Positions 55,177 through 64,000 of a DNA stretch of 64,000 bases are shown here, piece after piece (position 1 is the stretch's first letter; every line of letters starts with the position of its first letter). Below the pieces are notes generated by a model. It was not told where the DNA came from. It saw only the letters and a program-made list of their open reading frames with translations, and ran no database searches. The translations under genes were made by a program, and so were the position numbers. The stretch comes from Rhodococcoides trifolii. GTDB lineage: Bacteria; Actinomycetota; Actinomycetes; Mycobacteriales; Mycobacteriaceae. The stretch is taken from assembly GCF_014635345.1 (NCBI RefSeq), contig NZ_BMCU01000002.1:1240001-1304000 (forward strand). The letters are read 5' to 3'.

Positions 55177-56153
55177 GCCACGGGCGTGTCGCGGTGGATC
55201 ACTTCACGCGCGAGCGCTCGGTACGCTTCGGCCCCCGAAGATTTCGGTGCCCAGGTCGTGATGGGCTCCCCGGCCACGGACGTCTCCGGGAAGCGAACGG
55301 TGCGGGTGATGACGGTGTCGAAGACGACGTCGCCGAACACCTCGACCACTCGGTTCATCACTTCCCGCGAGTGCAGGGTGCGGGCGTCGAACATCGTCAC
55401 CACGATGCCGGACAACTTGAGCCGCGGATTGAGTCGGTCGCGCACCTTGTCGACGGTGTCGTTCAGCAGGGCCAGGCCGCGCAGACTGAAGTACTCGCAC
55501 TCCATCGGGATGAGCACCTCGTCGGCGCAGGCCAATGCGTTGACCGTGAGGAGACCGAGGGACGGCTGGCAATCGATCAGGACGTAGTCGTAGCGATCGA
55601 GGATCGGATGCAGAACTCGGCCCAGTGTCTGCTCCCGACCGACCTCGGTGACCAGCTGAATCTCGGCCGCGGACAGGTCGATGTTGGACGGGAGCAGATC
55701 CAGGTTCTCGACCCGGGTGCGCATCAGCACGTCGTCCACCGATACCCGCGGTTCGACGAGCAGGTTGTGCACGGTCAGGTCCAGATCGTGATGTGGCACA
55801 CCGAGACCGGCGGACAACGCTCCCTGCGGGTCGAGGTCGACGAGCAGAACTCGCCTACCGAACTCGGCCAACGACGCACCGAGATTGATAGTCGACGTCG
55901 TCTTTCCGACGCCGCCCTTCTGATTGCACATCGCGATCACGACCGCCGGGCCGTGTGACGTCAGTGGCGCAGGTTCCGGGATGGACCGGGGAAGGCGGCC
56001 GGTGGGTCCGGCGCCCACTGGATGAGATGCGGGAGCGGCATGCTCGGGTTCGGGCTGGCGGGTACGGAACAGTGCACCGTCGTCGTGCTCCCTGTCGTGC
56101 TCGCCCGCCTGCGGGCCCTCGGGCCTCGCCGCCGGCGGCTGTGGTGACACCAC
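55173..56153 (-). CDS. ParA-family chromosome-partitioning ATPase
   Basis: Protein of 326 residues from GTG 56153 (GGGGAG eight bases upstream). Deviant Walker A KGGVGKTT (79-86), LVDLDPQGALSAGLGVP, DYVLIDCQPSLGLLTVNAL and GIVVTMFDARTLHSREV. The first about 70 residues are a low-complexity Pro/Glu/His-rich head. This is the ParA-like protein (Rv1708 type) that sits before scpAB in mycobacteria, distinct from the origin-proximal parA. Precise cargo unknown. Confidence 0.9.
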   Translation of the reverse strand: MVSPQPPAARPEGPQAGEHDREHDDGALFRTRQPEPEHAAPASHPVGAGPTGRLPRSIPEPAPLTSHGPAVVIAMCNQKGGVGKTTSTINLGASLAEFGRRVLLVDLDPQGALSAGLGVPHHDLDLTVHNLLVEPRVSVDDVLMRTRVENLDLLPSNIDLSAAEIQLVTEVGREQTLGRVLHPILDRYDYVLIDCQPSLGLLTVNALACADEVLIPMECEYFSLRGLALLNDTVDKVRDRLNPRLKLSGIVVTMFDARTLHSREVMNRVVEVFGDVVFDTVITRTVRFPETSVAGEPITTWAPKSSGAEAYRALAREVIHRDTPVA

Positions 56154-56242
56154 GGCCCGCGCTCCCCTCCCTCGTCGATTCCTGCATGTCTGGTTCTGCG
56201 GAACGCTACCCGCCGCAGAGGGTGCAGTCGGGTTCGGACACG

Positions 56243-57173
56243 CTATCTGGCGCGCGGATGCGCTTCGGCCCACACCTCGCGCAGGGTGGTGACGGTGACC
56301 AACGTGTAGATCTGTGTCGTCGTCACCGACGCGTGTCCGAGAAGCTCCTGAACCACGCGCACATCCGCTCCCCCGTCGAGCAGGTGGGTGGCGAACGAGT
56401 GGCGCAGCGTGTGCGGCGACACGCTCGCCGCGATGCCGGCCCGCTCGGCTGCGGTGCGTAGCACCTGCCAGGCGCTCTGGCGTGAGAGGCGCCCGCCGCG
56501 GGCGTTGAGCAACAGCGCCGGTGTCCCTCTGGCGAGTAGAGCAGGCCGGCCGCGCACGAGATACGCGTCGACGGCGTCGACGGCCGGTCTGCCCACCGGC
56601 ACCACCCGGTCCTTGCCACCTTTGCCGCGCAGCAGTACCGACCGCGACTCGGTATCGATGTCGTCGACATCGAGGCCCACGGCTTCGGAAATGCGTGCGC
56701 CGGTGGAATAGAGCAGCTCGAGAAGCGCTCGGTCGCGCAGTCCGCGAGGTGCATCGGCGCTGTCGCCGCCGGCCGCGTCGAGCACCGCGAACACGTCGTC
56801 GACCGTCAGCGATTTGGGCAGACGCCGACCCGGCGCCGGCGGTTTGACTCCGGCCGCGACGTCGCGCGCGACGACACCTTCCGACACTGCGAACCGGTGC
56901 AGCCCCCGAACCGCGATCAGCGTCCGCGCAGCGGAACTCGCGGCGAGCGGCGGAAACTCGTCGTCCCCGAGTCGTAGGGCAGAGACGAACTCCGCCACGT
57001 CGTTCTCGGTGACGGCGCCGAGATCCGAAGTATCCAGCTCGCTCAAATAGTGGTGGTACCGCGTCAGATCACGGCGGTACGACGTGATCGTGTTGCGAGC
57101 CGATCCGCGCTCGACCGTCAAGTGATCGAGGTAGGTGGCGATGATCTCTCCGACCTTGTCGAGCTCCGGGCGG

Positions 57174-57184
<11 letters not shown>
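56243..57184 (-). CDS. xerD: Site-specific tyrosine recombinase XerD
   Basis: Protein of 313 residues, GTG start. SAM-like core-binding domain (about 8-100) and catalytic domain with the full set Arg164, Lys188, His258, Arg261, His284 and Tyr293. Resolves chromosome dimers at dif with XerC. A pairing partner is not in the window. The start overlaps the end of the NUDIX gene by 11 bases. Confidence 0.95.
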
Positions 57185-59701
<2,517 letters not shown>

Positions 59702-60649
59702 TCAGGTGGGAGGTGCCCCTACCGTCACTGCCGTGGCGTTCGGGCCCGTTCCGTACCGACCCGATGCACCGTTCAACTGTTCGCCGAGCGCGAGGGCGAC
59801 GGTGATGCGGCCCGATTGCCGGTCCACGTCGTCCACCGTGCTCAGCCCCGACGAGAGTCCGGCGTCGGAGCGCACGACGGCAATCGGGCCGCTGCCCTGT
59901 GCCGCTCCCGGCCGACCCGCCAGCACCGTGCCCGCGCCGCGTCCGTCGAACGCTCCGGCGAACCGCGCGACGATGGCCCCGCGGTTGCCGTCGTCCGCGT
60001 TCGACTCTGCACTTCCGGTCAGCACCACGGCGAGTTGTGCGGGCTGCACGGCGTTGTCGTCGTAAGTGATGAAGCCGCCGCTGCGGAGTGTGTCGAGAGC
60101 GAGACCCATCTCCTCGGGAGTGCTCTGCGGTTCCGCTGTCTGCGGGTTCAGCAGGAGGACGGATCCGAGCAGGTCCCCGGCGAGACTTCCCTGGTCGACG
60201 GCTCCGGTGCGGAGCTGAATCCCGGCGGGCACGACGTTGGTGAGACGGGTCCGTAGGTCGTCACCGCTCGATGCCGAGACGAACGAGTCGGTCAGTCCGA
60301 CACGGCCCGTGACGGATCCGCCGGCGTCGGCAACGATCCTGTTCACCGCGTCCAGATCACCCGGATCCGCATCGGGTGTGGTGACGACGAGGACGGTACG
60401 TCCGGTCAGCGAGCCCGCCACCACGCGGCCGGCCACGGCAGCGTCGAAACCGTCGGCGGCATTGAGCTGCTCACCCAGAGCGTTGTTGTTGTCCTGCAAC
60501 GAGTTCAGCTGATTCTGCAGATCAGATTTGTCGTCGCGCAGTCCGGACAGAACACTTCCCGAGAGCAATCCCGAGCCGAGAACCACTCCGACGGCGAGGG
60601 CGAGAAAGACTGCGGCGAGCGATATTGCGTGCTGTCGCATAGAGATCAC
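59702..60649 (-). CDS. mctB: Copper transporter MctB family protein
   Basis: Protein of 315 residues from GTG 60649, overlapping the steA stop by four bases. It begins like Rv1698: MISxRQHAISLAAVFLALAVGVVLGSG, one membrane anchor or signal (about 5-25), then a short coiled coil (SDLQNQLNSLQDNNNALGEQL) and a periplasmic/outer-membrane domain with GRTVLVVTTPDADPGDLDAV and LALDTLRSGGFITYDDN. In M. tuberculosis the protein limits intracellular copper. Order pyrG-mctB-steA is conserved. Confidence 0.93.
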   Translation of the reverse strand: MISMRQHAISLAAVFLALAVGVVLGSGLLSGSVLSGLRDDKSDLQNQLNSLQDNNNALGEQLNAADGFDAAVAGRVVAGSLTGRTVLVVTTPDADPGDLDAVNRIVADAGGSVTGRVGLTDSFVSASSGDDLRTRLTNVVPAGIQLRTGAVDQGSLAGDLLGSVLLLNPQTAEPQSTPEEMGLALDTLRSGGFITYDDNAVQPAQLAVVLTGSAESNADDGNRGAIVARFAGAFDGRGAGTVLAGRPGAAQGSGPIAVVRSDAGLSSGLSTVDDVDRQSGRITVALALGEQLNGASGRYGTGPNATAVTVGAPPT

Positions 60650-61830
60650 GCCAGCAGCCCCTGCACCCACTCTGCAAAGCTGTTCCACGTGGCGATGGCC
60701 CAATCCAGCGTCTCGCCGCCACCGTTGGTGACGATCAGTGCCGCGATGACCGCGATCAGTGCAGCCAGTACCAGCAGTGCCACGGCCCCACCGGATACCC
60801 GGCTGCGGTACAGGGTGGCCATTGCCTTCGCGTCGACCAGCTTCGGACCGACCTTGAGACGTGTCATGAAGGTGGACGGCGTGCTCGATCGTTTGCCGGC
60901 GTCGAAGAACTCGTCGAGCGACGCGGCGCATCCCACGGTGACTATCAGCGACGCACCGTGGTGGTCGGCGAGGAGCAGAGCGAGATCGGAGGGAGTTCCA
61001 CTGGCGGGGAACGTCATTGCGCCGATTCCGAGGTCCTGGATGCGTTCGAGGCCCTTGGCGTGTCCGTCGGAGTCGGCCGGCAGCACCACTTCGGCGCCCG
61101 ATTTCAGGGTTCGGGTGCTCACGTCTTCCGGATCACCGACGATCAGATCGGGGCGGTAGCCGGCGTCCGCCAGGGTGTCTGCGCCTGCGCCCACGCCGAT
61201 GAGAATCGGTGAGTACTCCTTGATGAACGGCTTGAGGTTCTTCAGGTCGACGATGTGATCCGGGCCTTCGGCCACCACGACGACGTGCCGACCGGTGAAG
61301 TCGACGTCCACTTCGGGAACCCCGACGCCGTCGATGAGCAGTGGGCTCTCGGTTCTGATGAACTCGATCGTGTTGCCGGAGAACGCTTCCAGGTGATCGA
61401 TGAGACCACTCTTGGCCTCGATCATCCGGTCGGAGATCTCGGCCTCGGTCTGTTCGATACCCTTGGCCAGACGACGCTCGCCGGCGTAGACGCCGCCGTC
61501 GTCGAGTCGGATCTTGGACCCGTCCTTGACCTTCTTGAACACTTCGGACCCGGCGTTGTCGATCAGCAGGATTCCGTTGGCTACCAACACCTCCGGCCCG
61601 AGGTTCGGGTACCGACCGGAGATGGACGGTGAGGCGTTGACGACCGCCAACACACCGGCGCCGACCAACGCGTCGGCGGTGATGCGGTCGAGATCGATTT
61701 CGTCGAGGACCACGACATCACCCGGGCCCACGCGGCGAAGCAACTTCGCCGTACTGCGGTCCACCCGAGCGATACCGCTCACTCCGGGCAACGAGTCATG
61801 ACTACGCGAGAGCAGAGCCGGCATCTTCAT
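60646..61830 (-). CDS. steA: SteA-like cytokinetic-ring protein
   Basis: Protein of 394 residues from ATG 61830. Very close to Rv1697/SteA along its length: GIARVDRSTAKLLRRVGPGDVVVLDEIDLDRITADALV, NASPSISGRYPNLGPEVLVANG, AHLEAFAGNTIEFI-like LEAFSGNTIEFIRTESPLLIDG, GHAKGLERIQDLGIGAMTFP and a C-terminal transmembrane helix (VALLVLAALIAVIAALIV). A thiamin-pyrophosphokinase-like core has been noted for the family. In corynebacteria SteA with SteB controls septal peptidoglycan hydrolysis; no SteB was found beside it. Confidence 0.92.
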   Translation of the reverse strand: MKMPALLSRSHDSLPGVSGIARVDRSTAKLLRRVGPGDVVVLDEIDLDRITADALVGAGVLAVVNASPSISGRYPNLGPEVLVANGILLIDNAGSEVFKKVKDGSKIRLDDGGVYAGERRLAKGIEQTEAEISDRMIEAKSGLIDHLEAFSGNTIEFIRTESPLLIDGVGVPEVDVDFTGRHVVVVAEGPDHIVDLKNLKPFIKEYSPILIGVGAGADTLADAGYRPDLIVGDPEDVSTRTLKSGAEVVLPADSDGHAKGLERIQDLGIGAMTFPASGTPSDLALLLADHHGASLIVTVGCAASLDEFFDAGKRSSTPSTFMTRLKVGPKLVDAKAMATLYRSRVSGGAVALLVLAALIAVIAALIVTNGGGETLDWAIATWNSFAEWVQGLLA

Positions 61831-61924
61831 GGGAACGATGATGAACCCGACGCACGCCGCCGTGATGGAGGCGCGCCGTACCAACTACCACATCGTTCAC
61901 ACCAGTCACACGAATCGTTCCGTG

Positions 61925-63694
61925 TCAACGAGCGGTCTGACGCCTCTCGACACTGGCTGTCTGCAGCAGCTCCTCGGCGTGCGCCCGCCCGGTTTCCGTG
62001 TCGTCCAGGCCTGCAAGCATGCGCGCGAGCTCCACCACTCGATCCGAGTCCGTCAGGGTGCGGACGCCACTGTTCGCACCCCTCTTGCTGTCCGTCTTGT
62101 CGACCACGAGGTGGGTGTCGGCGAACGCCGCGACCTGCGGAAGATGAGTCACGACGATGACCTGGTGGGTGCGCGCAAGACGAGCCAGACGCTTCCCGAT
62201 CTCGACGGCCGCGCGGCCACCCACCCCGGCGTCGACCTCGTCGAACACCATGGTTGCTCCCGTGTCCGATTGCGCCAGAACCACTTCGAGAGCCAGCATC
62301 ACCCGCGACAGCTCGCCGCCGGAGGCGCTCTTGTTCAACGGCAGCGACTGCGCTCCGCTGTGGGCGGACAGCCGGAACTCGACCTCGTCGGTTCCCGACG
62401 AACCCGCGTGCAGGCTGCGGCCGTCGACGTCGAGTGCAGCGACGTCGCCGGGCGCAGCGTCGCGCGGACGAACCGCGACCTCGAGCGCCGCTTTGCCCAT
62501 CGCAAGTCCGGCGAGCTCCACACTCACCGCTTTCGAGAGTTTGGTTGCCGCTTTGACCCGCGCCGACGACAATTTTCGGGCGACCGCGACGGTCTCGGCG
62601 GCCGAGGCGTCGACCCGAGCCGACAGCTCCGCCAATGCGTCGGCGGAGACGTCCAGACGTGTGAGCCGGTCGCGGGCCTCCTCCGCCCAGGCCAGCACGC
62701 CGTCGACGTCCGCGGCATATTTCCTGGTCAAATTCTTCAGCTCGGCCTGCCGTGTCAGGAGCGAATCCAGGGATTCGGGATCGGACGGCAGATCGCTCAG
62801 GTAGGACGACAGGTCGGCACCGACGTCGGTGACCACCGCGATCGCTTCGGCCAACCGCGGCGCGAGGTCGGAGAGCAGTCGATCCTCGGAGGACTGCAGA
62901 CGGTCACGAGCCTCGCCGAGTAGATCCATCACCGAGGGCCCGTCGGTGGGGTCGTCCCCTCCGGTGAGTGCTGCGTGCGCGCCCAGGGCGCTGTCGCGCA
63001 GAGAGTCGAGGTCGCTCAGACGTCGAACGCTCGCCGCGATCTCCACGTCCTCGTGTGGCGCCGGAGCGACCGTATCGATCTCCTGCACGGCGAAAGTCAG
63101 CTGATCGGCCTCGCGCGCCAGTTCGCGGCTCTTCTCGGTGCGATCGCGCAATTCGGTTCTCGCCGCGGCCCATTCGGCGCGGTGCTTCTGGTATCGAGCC
63201 AACAGTGTCCCGACGGTGTCTCCGGCGAATCGATCCAGCGCGCCGAGTTGTTCGTCGGCACGCTGCAGTCGTAGCTGATCGTTCTGCCCGTGCACCGTGA
63301 GCAACGAACCGGTGAACTCGGCCAGAACGCCCGCCGGCACACTGCGTCCGCCGAGGTGAGCGCGTGACCGGCCGTCGCCGCCGACTGTTCGCACGGCGAT
63401 CACGCTGTCGTCGTCGTCGCGCCGTCCACCCGTGGACTCGAGCAACTCGTCCACCCCGCGTACGACAGCGGACGAGACGTTGTCGGTCGTGAACCGGCCC
63501 TCCACGACCGCGCGGTCGGCACCGATGCGCACCCGTCCGGCGTCGGCCCGCGCTCCGGACAACAGATGCAGGCTGGTGACCACCATTGTCTTACCCGCAC
63601 CGGTCTCCCCGGTGAGGACCGTCAAACCGCTCGAGAACTGCGCGCTCGCCTCGGCGATGACCCCCAGGCCGTCGATTCGTATCTCGCTGAGCAC
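61925..63694 (-). CDS. recN: DNA repair ATPase RecN
   Basis: Protein of 589 residues, GTG start four bases after the nadK stop. SMC-like: Walker A GETGAGKT near residue 30, long coiled coils (about 150-350), ABC signature SASGGELSRVMLALEVVL (about 460-480), Walker B TMVFDEVDAGVGGRAAVEIG and VTHLPQVAAFADTHLVV. Acts in double-strand break repair. The 94-base gap to steA shows nothing notable. Confidence 0.96.
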   Translation of the reverse strand: MLSEIRIDGLGVIAEASAQFSSGLTVLTGETGAGKTMVVTSLHLLSGARADAGRVRIGADRAVVEGRFTTDNVSSAVVRGVDELLESTGGRRDDDDSVIAVRTVGGDGRSRAHLGGRSVPAGVLAEFTGSLLTVHGQNDQLRLQRADEQLGALDRFAGDTVGTLLARYQKHRAEWAAARTELRDRTEKSRELAREADQLTFAVQEIDTVAPAPHEDVEIAASVRRLSDLDSLRDSALGAHAALTGGDDPTDGPSVMDLLGEARDRLQSSEDRLLSDLAPRLAEAIAVVTDVGADLSSYLSDLPSDPESLDSLLTRQAELKNLTRKYAADVDGVLAWAEEARDRLTRLDVSADALAELSARVDASAAETVAVARKLSSARVKAATKLSKAVSVELAGLAMGKAALEVAVRPRDAAPGDVAALDVDGRSLHAGSSGTDEVEFRLSAHSGAQSLPLNKSASGGELSRVMLALEVVLAQSDTGATMVFDEVDAGVGGRAAVEIGKRLARLARTHQVIVVTHLPQVAAFADTHLVVDKTDSKRGANSGVRTLTDSDRVVELARMLAGLDDTETGRAHAEELLQTASVERRQTAR

Positions 63695-63698
63695 GTGG

Positions 63699-64000
63699 CT
63701 ACGTCATCCTTCCCCGCCACCCGGTGACCGGGAGCGCGAACTTGTTCACGACGCGATCGGCGAACGGGGCGGAGTCGAGCCGGACCCACTTGATGGGTTC
63801 TGCTCCGCGCACCACGTCGACGCGTGCACCTGCAGGCAGCGCCATGGTCCTGCGACCGTCGCACAGCACGAGGGCTTCGTGGCCGTCCGAGACGGTCTCG
63901 ACCGCTATCCGTGATTCGGGACTGGTGACGAGCGGCCTGGCGAAGAGCGCATGAGCGTTGCTGGGAATGACGAGTATGGCCTCGAGTTCCGGCCACACCA
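63699..64000 (-). CDS. nadK: NAD kinase, C-terminal part (5' end outside window)
   Basis: About 100 residues are visible. They match the end of NAD kinases: [40 protein letters not shown], [19 protein letters not shown] and PVTGWRG. Phosphorylates NAD to NADP. The stop TAG is four bases before recN, which places it in the nadK-recN-steA-mctB order of mycobacteria (Rv1695-Rv1698). The start lies beyond the window edge. Confidence 0.93.
   Translation of the reverse strand, partial: VWPELEAILVIPSNAHALFARPLVTSPESRIAVETVSDGHEALVLCDGRRTMALPAGARVDVVRGAEPIKWVRLDSAPFADRVVNKFALPVTGWRGRMT

Overview
The window is a high-G+C actinobacterial chromosome segment, most likely from Rhodococcus or a close mycolic-acid-containing relative. 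GTG and TTG starts and 4-base stop/start overlaps are frequent. Gene order follows two blocks known from Mycobacterium tuberculosis: Rv1822 to about Rv1856 (pgsA2, gcvH, garA, MerR, gcvB, Rv1836c, glcB, the two CorC/HlyC-type proteins, guaB1, gnd1, BlaR/BlaI, urease, ndh) and Rv1695 to Rv1713 (nadK, recN, steA, mctB, pyrG, NUDIX, xerD, parA, scpAB, rluB, cmk, der). Iron control by IdeR-like boxes, a GarA/OdhI protein, F420-type luciferase-fold oxidoreductases and a MctB protein fit the same group. No phage, insertion sequence or CRISPR array was seen.

Layout. 1-4.0 kb: the 3' end of an ECF sigma factor gene, an unusual GyrA-like/GNAT fusion, two convergent LLM oxidoreductases and a rhomboid-like membrane protein. 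4.2-12.1 kb: ndh with a strong terminator, the complete urease operon ureABCFGD (minus strand), a DUF6986 aldolase/lyase-like protein and a hotdog thioesterase. 12.3-16.7 kb: an iron-uptake unit, with an FhuF-like gene divergent from two FecCD permeases (the first fused to an RDD domain) and an ATPase, and two IdeR-like boxes in the shared promoter region. 16.7-20.5 kb: a two-gene operon for an MprF/LPG-synthase-like aminoacyl-lipid enzyme and a membrane-anchored esterase. 20.7-35.5 kb (plus strand): BlaI and an M56 protease, a DEAD-box helicase with a repetitive tail, gnd, a DMT transporter, guaB1, a 51-codon leader ORF coupled to two CBS/CorC-type membrane proteins, a conserved hypothetical, malate synthase G and a VWA protein. 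35.5-43.3 kb (minus strand): gcvP behind a tandem glycine riboswitch, a MerR regulator, a bifunctional nuclease, ftsR, garA, gcvH, a CDP-alcohol phosphatidyltransferase and a NUDIX hydrolase.

43.3-50.2 kb lies between the two conserved blocks and looks accessory: a GAF-domain AcoR-like regulator, a butanediol-dehydrogenase-like enzyme, a divergent SnoaL-flavin monooxygenase fusion, a DUF3263 protein, an Rv1733c-like membrane protein and a flavin amine oxidase. The regulator, dehydrogenase and monooxygenase share an intergenic region with four regularly phased TGCAAC half-sites and may form an alcohol/ketone catabolic unit. 50.3-64 kb (minus strand): tRNA-Pro(GGG) and the long der-cmk-rluB-scpB-scpA-parA-xerD-NUDIX-pyrG-mctB-steA-recN-nadK run, with nadK cut by the window edge.

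Noteworthy non-coding structure: three separate arrays of exactly three 15-16 bp repeats, each just upstream of a minus-strand start codon; a 24-bp GC-rich repeat that recurs at gene ends and is translated in two genes; and an imperfect 29-bp MerR-type palindrome.
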